This document shows positions 27,101-39,858 of a DNA stretch of 64,000 nucleotides, one piece after another. Below the pieces are notes generated by a model, which was given only the letters and a program-made list of their open reading frames with translations, was not told where the DNA came from and did no database searches. Every line of letters begins with the position of its first letter. Within the stretch, counting starts at the first letter, position 1. The stretch is taken from positions 23,653,454 to 23,717,453 of the forward strand of contig CM017556.1 in assembly GCA_007844125.1 (NCBI GenBank), read 5' to 3'. Position numbers and translations under genes: made by a program. Source of the DNA: Sinonovacula constricta. Taxonomy: Eukaryota > Mollusca > Bivalvia > Cardiida > Solecurtidae.

Positions 27101-28031
27101 GTTTTGCGAGGGGGTGGATTCGACAATTTGATGTCACTCAGCTGCGTGTTGGTTACCGTACTTATTACTAGAGATGGTCTAATCTGAAACAGGAATTAAG
27201 ACCTACGAATCACTGTGCCAGTATATAGTACAGAAACATTAATTATTCAGGGATAATAAACTGTGAACCAAGCTTGTACACACGAAATTGAATCGGCTCG
27301 ATTCCTCGCAGGCAGCGTATGGAGGGGGCGATGATTTGAAATCACAAACAGTGCTGAAATTACTGGGACAATTTTTTTTTACTTTGAAATAGTACAGCAA
27401 TGTGTACTTGCAGTTATTTGTAATGTTTACTTAATATGATATTATTAAAAAACTAAAATGGCAACATTTTAACAACATTTCATAATTTAGAATAAATCTA
27501 CTGATTATTGGTAAAGGTGGAGACAATATTTACAAGGACAGGAACGAAATAATGTACACATTTTAATTCTGATGAATGTATACTAGCATTAACTCTTACA
27601 ATATCCCAATGTACCAGGACTGACAAGAGACTACTGCACTTTAGCGGGCGCCAAAAAATACGGTAAACTGCAGATGCTACTTTGTTGTATACAATAGTGC
27701 GTGCAATTCGTTAAAAGGTCATAAAAGCAAAAAAGTCGAAAATGGAATCCTCGTTAAAAGGTTTAGCTTAGTTTACAGACCACGCCAGGTTCTGTTTCAC
27801 CACTTTTTCAACTTCCATTCTGTAAATACACATAGTACATGTTCATATCTTGTTTCACTTACCAATTGACAGCGACTTATATCGTAGATTTATATGTGAG
27901 TAATCTACCGAAGCTGATAAGTAAGAGTTTACAAAAATAGAATAAATATGTTTCAGTCCTTGGTAGTATTTTTGAAAATTCGGAATATATAGTTTACTGT
28001 ATTGTCCTTATTTGTAACCTTGTACATGTTT
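27101..28031. other. non-coding stretch
   Basis: No gene, repeat or RNA recognised. Confidence 0.4.
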
Positions 28032-28373
28032 ACATTCGAGCACCACCGGACCTGGTAGCGCAATCGGTAGAGCTTCGGCTTCAGGTACGGGAGGCCCCAA
28101 GTTCGATCCCGGGCCGCGACATACCAAAGTCGTTAAAAATGGTAGTGGTATAGCTCCCTTGCTAACGCTCAAGCAAATATAAGGGTAGTTCCACGACTGG
28201 TTGGCCCGGTGTCAGACTAATGTGACTGGGTGTGGTATCTTGCCAGGTGTTCACGGCATCCTATACACAGTGAAGGCAGTACTATATCTGCTTCAAGTGG
28301 ACACCGTCTCCAGATAACTAGAATACTGTTGGTGGGACGATAAACCCAATAAACAAACAAACATTCGAGCACC
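28032..28373 (+). mobile_element. tRNA-derived SINE, full length, with 13-bp target-site duplication
   Basis: Flanked by perfect ACATTCGAGCACC direct repeats (28032-28044 and 28361-28373). Inside, the tRNA-like head begins GGACCTGGTAGCGCAATCGG with A box, then B box GTTCGATCCC about 45 bases on. The conserved body and tail match the elements at 15.9 and 36.3 kb, ending GGGACGATAAACCCAATAAA(CAAA)n. The intact TSD and perfect B box indicate a fairly young insertion. Non-coding; mobilised in trans by a LINE not present in this window. Confidence 0.92.
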
Positions 28374-28481
28374 GAATAAAACACCGAATAAAAATGTATT
28401 TATTGTCATATAACTAGTCCCTTAGTTAGAATAAAAGTCCATTTTTGAAAATGAATTAGATGTTGGATATAATTTGTAGTA

Positions 28482-28744
28482 ATGGTAGTAACAGTTGTAG
28501 TAGTAGAAGTAGTAGAAGTTATAGTAGTAGTAGTGGTTGTTGTTGTTGCTGAAGCTGTAGCAGTAGTAGTAGTGGTGGTGGGGGTAGTAGTAGTTATATT
28601 AGTAGTAGTAGTAGTAGTGATAGTGGTAGTAGTAGTAGTTGAAATTATAGTAGTGGTAGTAGTAGTAATAGAAGCAGTGGTAGTTGTTATAGTAGTAGTA
28701 GTAGTAGTAGAAGTAGTAGTAGTAGTAGTGGTGGTGATGGTAGG

Positions 28745-28787
<43 letters not shown>

Positions 28788-28893
28788 AAGTAGTAGACGT
28801 AGTAGTAGTAGTAGTGGTGGTTGTGGTAGTGGTGGTGGTGGTGATGGTGTAGGTAGTGGTAGTGTAGTAGTAGTAGTAGTAGTAGTGGTAGTA

Positions 28894-28930
<37 letters not shown>

Positions 28931-28975
28931 TGGTAGTGGTAGTGGTAGTGGTAGTGGTAGTGGTAGTGGTAGTAA
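28482..28975 (+). repeat. TAG/TGG trinucleotide microsatellite, about 490 bp
   Basis: Long imperfect (GTA)n mixed with GTG and GAA triplets, ending in (GTAGTG)n near 28922-28970. Frames up to 234 codons on the minus strand (poly-Thr, poly-Tyr, poly-Leu in different frames) are entirely repeat-derived and are not called as genes. Confidence 0.95.
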
Positions 28976-29075
28976 AAACAAACAAAAACGTTCTGTGAAC
29001 GAAAGAGTCGATAATTGGTTGCCGTCTCCACAATACAGCAACGTAAAGAAAATTTTTGAGACGCGTGGTTGGTGG

Positions 29076-29076
29076 C

Positions 29077-29105
<29 letters not shown>
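29076..29105 (+). repeat. (GTT)n microsatellite
   Basis: About ten GTT triplets, separated from the TAG tract by about 100 bp of ordinary sequence. Confidence 0.9.
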
Positions 29106-29107
<2 letters not shown>

Positions 29108-32100
29108 CAAAATGAAGCTTAAGAATTGAAAACATTGTAAGGCATATACTTATAAAACTGAATTAAATGGAATTATAATCGAATAAAGCAGTTTCTTAAG
29201 ATCGAAAATGTTGACCACAAAACGCCTGATTGGCTATTTAGTTACGTCTAGATCAAACCCTAAAATGCTTTAGATCATACAGGTTATATGTGTTCTTAGA
29301 GTGGGGCATGTGACATTTGTGGCATTTTCCATTTACTGTTGATCTGTAACAACGTATAAGATAAGAGTTCCATAATGTATTCACAACTTTTGGACCTTTG
29401 GCTCTGCTGATTCGATTACTAGCACGTCTACTTTGAAAAAGAACATTAAGACATGCAAGGCTTTGTGACATGTTTGACAAGTGCTCCTTGAAATGAAAAA
29501 CACTACTATTTGGCTCTGCTTCCGCAATAACAAACCGATCTACTTTTAAACAGAAAATTAAGTTTACATAGCAAATGGCTTCTTGACATCAAGTTTCATG
29601 AAATTAAATTGACGCTTTTTAAATTTTAAAAAACATACAACTTTATAACCATTTAAAATCGTATCCAATGTTGCAGGCTTACAAGGAATTTGCATGACAT
29701 GACAATATATACCCTTCAATCTGATGTAGTTAAAATGTTAAGATTAGTATGATATATGCGAGAAAATAAACGACTTTCTGATAAATAGCATTGGAAAAGT
29801 GTTATATTGTATAGAATCAGGTTTTGATACATACGAACCCATGTCAAATATCATTATATAAGGATATGACTTATAAAAAAACGTCACCGACAATTATGTA
29901 GTAGACTCAAGACTCCACTTTATGTAGTTATTTGTACCATTTGAAACGGTCAAGACTAGCTATTCTGGATAAGTGTGCATATTCAAGGATTTTGCATATA
30001 AAGCTCCCCAAACACGACTGTTATCTATAAATAAATATTTAGTTTGGATTTGTATTACAAAATATAAAGAAAAGTTGAAAATGCACATATTGACTCTTTT
30101 CGTCATTGCTAGCCGGTCTTTGTCGGACAATTAAGATGAACAAGAAATTGAAAATTAATGAGCTTAGTTACTATACATACTCAGCAAAAATACTTGCTTT
30201 GGGCTGACTGCATGTATAACAGTACGTTGAACACTATAAATCATTGAAGTATTGACACACTGTTATTAAGTTTGGAGTTAATCTTCGCGTTCAATAATTA
30301 CAAACATACATCTAAAAGTTTCTTTCACTGTACAAGATCAACCTGCAGATTAAAATTGAATTAAATACCTTATTGAATGTTTTTGTCAGTTTACAGGCAC
30401 AAAGTGTTTTAATCCGAATTTAGTCTTTTCACCCATTAATCCCATGAGCAGATTGTAAAAATGTTTCAAATCTGATGAAGTGCCTTTACTGTCACTTTCA
30501 TCTCAAACCATTGTGTCTAATCTCGCCATGGAAATCTAACTAAATTAAAATACTAGTCACGTGAAATTTAATCTGTTTAAATCTGATTCGCTAAATAGAA
30601 ATGACCCACCAATGCAACTAGACTCCATATTACATGTCGTTTTAACTTTTTTTTCTAGATTTTTTAAGGTTACGGTAGTTAATACGAAAATATCTATTAC
30701 TATGCGTAACAGCGATCAAATTAAACAAAAGGAGCAAAATATAATTGTTCATTCTTCTGATCGATAACACGATCATTATTATGAAGGAAGGACTATAAGG
30801 ACATTTGAACTTCAGCATAAAATTGACATCGTTTTGCTTAAAAAAATAAAACTGTTTAGTTTTGCTTGTGTTTAATATAAAAGCTGTTATGTTTTATTGT
30901 TGTTTTTCTTTTGTTTTATTCTATAGTATTTAAAGCTTTTCAACTTTGCCAATCACATATTACTATAATCAGTACTTTTAATTGGAATGTGGTTACAAAT
31001 ATATTACATAAAAACTCTCCTATCGGAAATTTTTGTAGCTGTAAGTATGCCAGGAAGTGGAAGGGGGGGGGGGGGATTTCGAAAATCTAATGTCAACCAC
31101 AAGAGAATAGTTATTTATAATTTGAACCCGGTGCCGTTTGTATTTGCAAATGCCATTCCTAAGTATACGTGCATGCATGTTATTGTAACCTATTTTGCAT
31201 TGCAAGTGGCAAAATGTTGACATACAGCTTTTAACATGATTGGGAAGTTTTTGGACGGCGCTTATCAGGTTTTGTTTTCTGATGTTTTTTATTTAAATCG
31301 GACCCAAAATGGGGGCAATCGTTACTGTCTGGGCAAGTCTTCTGTGTCTTGTACATGTTGAGTTAACATAAGCTGTTTGTCCAGACAGTGCATGTGTATG
31401 TGTAAGCCACGTGGATGACCTACTTAAAAGAAAAGGAACGTGCAGTGTTTGTTCGAAATACTATTTGTGATCACTTCATCTATGTATGAATAGAAACTGG
31501 TAAACTTTCAAAAGGGGGCGAGATAAATTTGAGTAGCGGAGTGGTCTACTGAGTTTTTAAATCGCGAATCTATGCTGGAAAGAAAAAAAAATTACTATTA
31601 GTAAATTTTATTGTTTAATGGTTACTTTAAACATGTTATTTAAAATTTGATTTTCCTAAAACATTACATTTACACGTGAATTTACTTAATACATTTAAGA
31701 AAACCTCTACTGTTTAAGTCTACATGCTATATCCTGAGTAGTTAAATTCTAAAAATTAATTCATAGGTTAACACAATAATTATAACATTGAATATGACAC
31801 AAATGACCTACTTCACATAAATGAACACGCGCTTTGTGTTTGTTACATTGCACGGGTTCTACGTACGGAAACTTATCAAAAAGGGGATAAATGACATAAA
31901 CTTTTTGCTGCTTGTTTATTTTGTTAATGTGGTGGAAGTAAAGAAGATGGCATACAACGATTCGGCTAAATATTACAATACTTTTACATGCAACTACAGC
32001 AAACCATTGTCTTTTGATTTTTCTTAAACATATCATGGGCACTGTCTTGATTTTAACATATATTATCATAAAGCGTGTCATAAAGCATTTTTAAACCGAA

Positions 32101-33801
32101 TCTTCAAGTTCATGTTATATTATTTACTATTGTTTCGTGTTCTTTATTATGGAAATAAGTAATTTATTAAATCGAATGTATTTATTTCAAATAATTTAAA
32201 CATTATGTCTAGTTTTGTAAAGGCATACAGGTGAGGGTGAATTAAACTTAACATTAGTCATCATACTAAGAGATAAACTTATGTATAGCGTAAGTTTCAA
32301 ATTGAGCAACTTTTAATTAAGGCAACATTTCCTAAGATTTTACGATTGGCTATCTGAGGCTGAAAAGAATGCGCTCAATTACGTGATGTTCACACTTTCT
32401 AATAAAGTGTCCCCATTGACAATAACCCCTAGACATATTTGTTCTAGACTTCCCTGGAATGCGTATTAAACCCAAATCCCAGCAACGTGCAATGTCTTAG
32501 AATGAAATTAATCTGTCTATGGAGCGGAAACTGCCAGTAAACTTTCCACTTTATTTCGCATTAGGTGCTGGCTTAGCTTATTTTACGAGAACTTGAGCTT
32601 TAACGAGAACTGCATACGAGCCGTTGATTTCTTGTCTTGTGTTCAATAAAAATGCAGTAGGTATATAAAGTTGCCCGTCTGTTTTCGGGTCACGAAGAGA
32701 CTATATTTTTGTATTATTAATGTATCTTAATACAAGTATTGAAATCTTCTTGATCCAACGTTTGGTTTAATCTAGTATCGTGGAAATTAACCCTGAATTG
32801 TATTTACACTGTTTTTGCTATTCGTGTTTCAATGTGTAATCTTGGATAACTAGACGTTTTTATTCTTAAGGTGGGGAGGAAAGCTTAAAAACTACTGCAA
32901 AACATCAAAACTAAACAATAAAAGAAATCTTTACTTAAAAAGTGGCTAATTCTTATATTGATTCAAGCGTTCAAACGAAGAAAACACACATCGTTAAAAT
33001 TGAATTTAATAGACACAAAAAAACATTTACACTATGCCAAATAGCCAAAATATGATTGACTTTGTACAATCGAATCCTCACGATCTTATAATAATATCTG
33101 GAGGAATTATATTATCTCAATAATAAATTAATTGACAATAACAAAGAAAGTTATTTAAAATCAACGACACCATATTGCAAATATCTTACAAAATATGACA
33201 TATATTTTAAATATACTTTATTATGCATATGCACACTCACATACATATAAAGAGAAACTTGGTCCATTATAAACTATGCATAAACAAAAATATTACACAC
33301 ACACGCACGCACACTTACGCCCACTTCATTACACAATTTCTGGTATTCTGTGGCCTCTATGTCAAATCTTTTTAATATAAAAAAGTTAGATTCATCATAT
33401 ATTCTGATACCTTGTGGAACTATTTTGCAGTGTCTTATCTCGCATGTAATCACATGTGCACCTTACGAGCCTGTACGTTACTTTAATACGGCACATAGGA
33501 ACGCTACGACAGTTGTTACAATCAAATCCATTCTGTAATAAAGAATCAAATGTAGCAATTATCTGCTTGATGTGGTAATAAGTATACGTAATAAGTATCA
33601 CTCTCTGTTTTTATTCAACATTAAAGCTTATCGAACTTCAAGTTAACGAATATGCACTACTCTTGAATGAAGAAAACATAATTCACTTTTAGTGATACTT
33701 TTAGATGCTGCTTTTATTGTCAAACTACCCTTCTAACAAGCATACTTACATCTACACTTCATCATAAGTACATACAGAGTCTATTACCGATATTCCGAGG
33801 A
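29106..33801. other. non-coding stretch, no gene seen
   Basis: AT-rich. The 75-codon minus frame at 29253-29480 contains GKCHKCHMPHSKNT, a suggestive C-x2-C pattern but too little to assign. Poly-G of ten bases near 31066-31076; (CA)n near 33296-33312. The 35-bp word shared with 15.7 kb lies at 32533-32567. Confidence 0.4.
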
Positions 33802-33813
33802 GGCAAGATTGTA
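33802..33813 (-). promoter_or_regulatory. conserved downstream motif, copy 2 (gene sense TACAATCTTGCC)
   Basis: Lies 85 bases beyond the stop codon. The same 12-mer occurs at comparable distance downstream of the 58-kb and 62-kb genes, and with one change downstream of the 43-kb gene. A GTGCCAAA word sits just before it in copies 2 and 5. It is probably a 3' UTR or cleavage-region element. Confidence 0.45.
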
Positions 33814-33897
33814 TACATATTCATAATTTGGCACTTTCAAAGTAACACGACGCACACGACTTTCCAATGACCACGAATGGCAACGAATTTAACAAAA

Positions 33898-34422
33898 TCA
33901 AGTCAAGTATGTATTATACGAGTATCGTCGTATCATACTGTCACCAAAATATTCCGGAACGCCTTGGTAGCCGGGATATCTGGCCCGGGGGATCACTGGA
34001 GCGACACCTGCATTTATTCGGGGGCCTGGGTACCGCATACTCGGCGGAACAACTATCCGCTTCACAAAAACTGGTTGTTGTTCATAATAGGTTGTCTCCA
34101 GGTGGTTGTTTTGTGTCCTGGGTGTCCGGAAGTAACTCTTTCGTCGGTCATCCGATTTCGAAGACCGAGATTGAGCGGAGTAGCTGTCCTGTCTGTCACT
34201 TGAAGTCGAAGACCAAGACCATTGGGAGTCAATGTCTCTTCGGTCATCCGACGTCGTAGACCAAGACCGTCCGGAGTAGCTATCTCGTCGGTCTCGCGAC
34301 GTCCTATGCCGGGATCGCTGGGAATAACTGTCCCGTCGGTCATCCAGCCGCCTAGAGCGAGACCGTCGGGGGTAATAATAGTCGTCGTCAACATCGTTGA
34401 TGTTGGTACAACCATTGCCCAT
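33898..34422 (-). CDS. MGNxCS-family Tyr/Arg-rich protein with RS repeats, copy 2 (174 aa)
   Basis: Function unknown. The ATG gives MGNGCTN, a myristoylation/palmitoylation-type start shared by all paralogues. Then come VDDDYYYPRR and about five tandem 16-residue units of the form RSRSRTSDDRRDSYSQ (residues about 19-98). Later units are degenerate: WSWSSTSSDRQDSYSA and QSRSSKSDDRRKSYFR. The conserved half follows: RTPRTQNNHLETTYYEQQP, VKRIVVPPSMRYPGPR, AGVAPVIPRARYPGY and RRYSYNTYLT at the end. The RS units resemble SRPK/CLK-type phosphorylation targets; that is inference. It is the longest paralogue, and its extra length is wholly the repeat. Antisense frames over it are shadows. Its 5' flank contains the shared upstream element twice because of a 265-bp tandem duplication. 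Confidence 0.82.
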   Translation of the reverse strand: MGNGCTNINDVDDDYYYPRRSRSRRLDDRRDSYSQRSRHRTSRDRRDSYSGRSWSTTSDDRRDIDSQWSWSSTSSDRQDSYSAQSRSSKSDDRRKSYFRTPRTQNNHLETTYYEQQPVFVKRIVVPPSMRYPGPRINAGVAPVIPRARYPGYQGVPEYFGDSMIRRYSYNTYLT

Positions 34423-34778
34423 GATTAAGATATGATTTTTTTAAGATGAAGAAAATTGTAAATTCCTGTGCATAATGTAAAATCTGTACATACTATCCAT
34501 CATATCTTTCTCGAAGGGAAGGTAATGTCGACTGAAGCGTTTTCTATGCACGTTGCAATGCAATCCACAATGACACGTATTTGTTTCAACGAAAGTAAAA
34601 AAACAAGATATTTAAATTTATGGACACGATTGCGTTCTTCCTCCTCTCCAGATCCTACACATTATTGTTATTATGCATGGTATCGATTGGTAAACATTTC
34701 ACTATAGTCTTTTCAATCCCTGTTCGTAGAGCAGGTGTTTGATGGTCAAATGTTTTATATATCCTGCACACCTAACGG

Positions 34779-34805
34779 CGCTATAATTATCGACTTGTTT
34801 TGTAA
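34779..34805 (-). promoter_or_regulatory. conserved upstream element, copy 2 proximal
   Basis: Gene-sense core AAAACAAGTCGATAATTATA, starting 357 bp 5' of the ATG. The same core with small changes occurs upstream of copies 3, 4, 5, 6 and the 50.9-kb pseudogene at 443-495 bp. Confidence 0.5.
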
Positions 34806-35043
34806 CCCGCAAGAATTGATACAGGTTTGAAATTGTTTATTGTACACATTTATCTCAACTATTTAACTATTTTAATGAAATCCAATGAAAGTTGTTTTAA
34901 ATACTCTTCACACAATGAAGTACACATTATTGTCATTATGCATGGTATCGATTGGTTAACATATCACTATAGTCTTTTCAATCACTGTTCGTAGAGCAGG
35001 TGTTTGATGGTCAAATGTTTTAAATATCCTGCACACCTAACGG

Positions 35044-35070
35044 CGCTATAATTATCGACTTGTTTTGTAA
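35044..35070 (-). promoter_or_regulatory. conserved upstream element, copy 2 distal duplicate
   Basis: Second copy of the same element produced by the 265-bp tandem duplication, identical in its core, starting 622 bp 5' of the ATG. Confidence 0.45.
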
Positions 35071-35185
35071 CCCGCAAGAATTGATACAGGTTTGAAACTG
35101 TTTATTGTACACATTTATCTCAACTATTTAACTATTTTAATGAAATCCAATGAAAGTTGTTTTAAACACTCTTCACACAATGAAG

Positions 35186-36332
35186 TAAACGGAACATGCT
35201 ACACGAGATTAGAGTATCAACCTTTTCCGCAAATTAATTCGTAATAGTTTCGCTGCACTATCCGGAGTGTCGGTTACCTGTAAGAAGTATAATCCTTGAA
35301 CATGAGATAGCTTCTCATAAAATACGACCCATGGCTATTGGTGTAAACGCCTCTTGTAAGAATCAATTCACACAACATAATGATAGGTATTTGAACGTGT
35401 GTCGCCAGTTTCGGAGACGGACAATACCCAGCTGAATTTTTGAATTATGAAAGGGATTTGTACAATGCAGTCAGTTGTTTGTTTACTTTCAAAGTATGCA
35501 TGTTTCATATTCATGTTGAGTATACTGCAAACACATTTCAAACATCTAATGCATGTGCTTAATTACATAGTTGACCTTACTTGTAAGATGGCTTACATTG
35601 CCCTTTGATAAAGGAAAATTAAACGCTGATTAATGGTAAACTTAGTAAAAGTAGTTAAAGAAGCGCAGTAAAACTGATACGAAGCGACATTAAGCAACGT
35701 TTTGCGCTTTCAAACGTGTGTTGTTCTTCGATTGCAGAATGGATGGCGTATCAATATATGTGACTTACCTTGTAGATGTAAGTCGTAGTATTTCAACACA
35801 ATGAACAAAGATGGTATATAGGTAATGTGTCAGTTGTCAAAGTATAGTCATGTACATCGGGAAAAGCGTTGGAGTTATTGATCCGCTTAAAGAGATGTAA
35901 AGAAATGTATGATCTCAAAATAAAATTTGTATGATAAAGCACCACTGAAAACGAAATTCATTATTACATGTCATTCTAATTCATTTTATTAAGTCTTAAT
36001 TGTTAAATCATTTTTGATAAGGAAATAAATAGTATTTGAAATATTTCACCCTAAGAATGTGTAGTCACTAAGTATAACTAATCTCACATTTAATTGACAG
36101 TGTTATACTGAGAAAAATACGCCTATGACAAAAGACAATAATAATACCAACCTTCTTGGATACATTTGTGGAAAAAAACATGTAAATGTGTAGCAGATGT
36201 TTATGCGCCCTTCTATGAACATGCTTATAACAAACATGCACAGTAATCACTGAAAATTATACACTGATCTTATAGCAAAATCATATGAGAACGTCAACAA
36301 CTTCAATTTAACGTATGGTTTCAACTATATCC
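35186..36332. other. 5' flank of copy 2, homologous to 5' flank of copy 3
   Basis: ACATGCTACACGAGATTA (about 35193) matches ACATGCTACACAAGATTA (about 44588). Similarity continues intermittently (TTTCGCTGCA, ACACAACATAATGA). The duplicated unit therefore extends nearly 1 kb upstream of these genes. No further gene. Confidence 0.5.
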
Positions 36333-36657
36333 TTCTAGTTTGTTTGTTTGGTTTATCGTCCAACCAACAGTTTTTCAGTTATCAGGTGACGGTGTCCAAT
36401 TAAAGCGAATATAGTGCGCCTTCGCTGTGTATAGCATGCCGTGAACACCTTGCATAATACCGCACCCAGTCACATTATCCTGACACCGGGCCAACCAGTC
36501 GTGGAACTACCCTTACATTTGCTTGAGCGTTTGCAAGGGAACTTTACCACTACCATTTTTTACGACATTGGTATGTCGCGGCCCGCGATCGAACTTGGGG
36601 CTTCCCATCCCCTGGAGCCCATTGCGGTACCAGGTCCGGTCGTTCTAGTTTGTTTGT
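36333..36657 (-). mobile_element. tRNA-derived SINE, full length, with 15-bp target-site duplication
   Basis: Flanked by TTCTAGTTTGTTTGT at 36333-36347 and 36643-36657. Minus-strand order: GGACCTGGTACCGCAATGGG (degraded A box), GTTCGATCGCGG (B box with one change), the conserved body, and the tail GGACGATAAACCAAACAAA. The 90-codon region that opens on the plus strand across it is fortuitous. Confidence 0.9.
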
Positions 36658-36944
36658 GCTAAATGTTATGCGAATTGCACCAGTAAATAAATCCATCATT
36701 GTTTTAGAGCAAGCTTAGTAATGTCAGACCAATAAAGGTAGTAATTAGAACACTACATTATTCTTTTGACATTATTCTTTTGACATTAATGACAACTGAT
36801 TATTTTTCAATTCAAAGGGTCTCATAAAATATCACCATACACTATACTGTAAGGACCGCAGAGGTAGAGATAGTAACACTTCAAACCAGCCTCGCTGTTG
36901 GATTAACTCTAAGCCAGTGTATGCACGCACGAACGCACACATTT

Positions 36945-36975
<31 letters not shown>

Positions 36976-39589
36976 ACCATTTTATTTATTTTTGTTAATT
37001 TATCTATATATATAATATAGAACTTATTGGTTGTTTGTATGGAAGATAAGTTAAATTGATCGCTTGTCAATAGGCCTATTTATATAAGGATTTCTTTCCT
37101 GTTCTTATTTACATATCTATCAAAACAACAAAACGGGCTCTTTTTTCGCATTCTTATTGGTTCCAGTTTACAAAAGTTGACTTTCATGAATAAACATAGA
37201 TGGTAATTACAGTTAGATGCACTGATTTCAACATTTTAGTTTGTTCAAATATTAAAGCATTTTAATGATCAATATAAAGGCCATTCAAAGTAAGGTTTAA
37301 TTGAGAGTCAATTTATATCATTATTAACCTCTGGTCGTCTTTACAGACGGCGAAATTTCCCTCGATATCGTTTGTGTACGTATAAAAAGATTATAAAGAA
37401 ACTAATTAATATTTACACAGTCAATTTATATTCGTTGTTAACAGACATCGGCAAACTGTTATTTCTGCTTCACCACGTTTTCAAATTGTATTTACATGAA
37501 TGCAGGCCATTAAGATAGTTCCATTTACGAATATACTTTTATAAAGCAGTTTAAGTCCTTAAACATATATACATGTAGGCATTTAGAAATCTTCTAATGT
37601 TTTGTTTCCTATCTTTTGCCCCGTTTAAACTTTTTACAAATATTTACAAATAACGACAGAATTTTTTAATTAAAAAGTGTCATGATGTCAAAAACGTATT
37701 CAATCCTTTTGTCGTTTATCAGCCAACGGCAATATCCCACTGTGTAGAATTTATGTTAAATATGTTTACATTTTAACCAGGCACAAAATTGTGCATATGT
37801 TCTTGGCAAAAAGTAAGTCCTTGACTGATGATTTTAAAATTAGTTTGACTTTGCAATAAATACATGTAATCGAAAGCATTTGATATACTTATTACTCGTA
37901 TATCTACTCATCATTAAACAGCAATTGAAATTGTCAGTAAGTCTAATTATTTCCCTTTTATGAATAATTCATTACTGAAATAGATTTATTAGTTACATAA
38001 TTGCTTCTATTGCTATTGTCATAAAATAAACTAGTGTTTTACTTGGAGCGTTGACCTTCAGTTCAAGGACATATAAACGTACCTTGTGCTTGCTGGGTGA
38101 GGCTGAAGTAAATATTTACGGGGTTTTATCATAATCTTATATAGTTTTTTCGATTGACAACAAAATTATAATAAATTAATCCTATACTTTCCTTGAAGAG
38201 TTAAAATGAATTGTTAGTTTTAGTGTGAAATCGATCTTGCTTTGGTACATATATACCAAATTAAGATTCCAAAATATTTGCATTATTTACATGCTGACTT
38301 AGCTAATTCTATAAGAAGTGATAATTCCACAAGAACTGATTTGTTAATGTCATATTGCGTTTCTTATAAGAAATATCGGAGTTTTTTTTTTACATTTTTC
38401 TAGCAACAACGATCGTTTTGATCTTAGCCAACAGTGAAGTCGTAGTATCTTCCAAATAAATTCGACAAGGCACAAAGCAGGCATTAGAGGAAAAAATTCC
38501 AAACAATTAATTAATCTTTTAATATGACTACAATTAAACTATCATTTACACAAATTATATATAATTTAATAATATAGGTTGCGTTATTCCAACTTAATAA
38601 AGTATTCCAAGTAAACATAGGACTTATACCATCAGCCTATATTTTTCGGTTATGGTATTAAGCAGAGTTCTTGAGATTTGAAATGTTTAAAATGAAAAAG
38701 ATCTATCTGTGAAGCGGAATAAGCCAATACGCTGTCCAATAGAGTTCGCCTTAGATACTTGGTTATTTAATGCAATAACGACTCGTTCTTGAAAGAGAAC
38801 TGCTGACTATCGTCGATATCTTGTCAAACAGAATATCGGAATAAAAAACACTTAACCCGTCGGCATTCCTGTCAATAACAATGACAATTTTAATTTATGT
38901 TCCTCGCTAAAACAAAGTTAAAGTACTCATCAAGATTCAATGTTTGTTTTTATATCTTATTTTCCATGTTTTCTTTTCTTTTATGTATTTATCAGTTTTC
39001 ACAGCAATTAAATTACAGATGCATTGAGCGTCAGATTGAAAGAGTCGTGTTGGTCATATTCATCTCTTACACAAAAAACATATTTGAACCGTTTGTTAAA
39101 AAGTGTTTTATTATAACTAAATACAATTCCAGAATAATTTCTATTGTTTCTTTTTTTTTTGTCTACCACCGATTTCTTCATGTTTCGGCTTTTACTTCTT
39201 ATTCAGAATCGCGCGCCTCTTGCCAGATAGACATTTTCGCCCTTAAAATTCTAATCAACCATTTGTTTTCCATTTAACCACTTGATTTTTATCAAATCTA
39301 AAGATTTCCAGTGATAAGTATTAATTGTGCAGTTCAGCATCATTTGGCTAACAGGTTTTCATCAATAAATTATGTCCTTGGCGTTTCCTAGCAAAATGAT
39401 TTGTTTTGATGTCTTCGTGGTTGTAAACATCTTAATACTTAACTTATTAAACCGGAAATGAGGCTGACCGCCAACGATGATTGATATATACGACGTTGGT
39501 AAAAGGTTTCTTTGGGGCAATCATTTTCCAATTTTTTACTGTTATTTTATAAACTGATAAAGAACTATTACTCATGTCAACCAATGATA
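36658..39589. other. non-coding stretch, no gene seen
   Basis: AT-rich. A (TTTA)n run lies at 36943-36976. The 126-codon frame at 38897-39277 is Phe/Ile/Tyr-rich from base composition and shows no domain. No gene called. Confidence 0.45.
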
Positions 39590-39858
39590 AAGAAATAAGA
39601 AAATGTCCTGAAAGAATTACCACATATATATAAAACTGAAATACGTCTTGACAAAGGAAAACAGGGTAAATGTAAAAGTGATAAAAACACAAAGACGAAA
39701 CATAACACATAAAAAGAAAATAATATGCAGTTACCGCATTAGAACGATCAGTCGGCAAAAGGACCGACTGGGGTGCTTAAATCTGGTTTGTGGAACACTC
39801 TAACCTCTCAGTTCCTGACCGTTTTTTCTAACAAACAAATAGTGTAAATATACATATA
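39590..39858 (-). repeat. dispersed repeat family R, copy B
   Basis: Inverted relative to the 6.6-kb copy. Shares AATAAGAAAA, GGTAAATGTAAA, CATAACACA, GTTACCGC, the GTCGGCAAAAGGACCGAC hairpin, GGGGTGCTTAAA, GGTTTGTGGA and TTTTTCTAACAAACA in the same order. More diverged than copies at 6.6 and 62.2 kb. A 103-codon minus frame overlapping it is not credible. Confidence 0.7.

Larger units (their letters stand above)
34656..35185. repeat. 265-bp tandem duplication in the 5' flank of copy 2
   Basis: Bases 34656-34920 and 34921-35185 are adjacent direct repeats differing at only a few positions, each from TACACATTATTG to CACACAATGAAG. Each carries the conserved upstream element of this gene family, so this gene has two copies of the presumptive regulatory block. 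Confidence 0.95.

Noticed and set aside
28406..29135. Minus-strand frames of 114-234 codons and a plus-strand Val-rich frame
   Set aside because: All produced by the TAG/TGG trinucleotide repeat; residues are simply repeat translations (Thr, Tyr, Leu, Val runs) in every frame.
29253..29480. 75-codon frame with CHKCHMPH as a possible zinc knuckle
   Set aside because: Only one short cysteine/histidine cluster, no flanking transposase or retroelement motif, no coding composition.
33867..34428. Several plus-strand and alternate minus-strand frames across copy 2
   Set aside because: Shadows of the real minus-strand gene; they do not keep the family ends and arise from its Arg/Ser-rich codons.
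38897..39277. 126-codon plus-strand frame
   Set aside because: Residue content matches random AT-rich DNA; no domain, no paralogue, no conserved flank.
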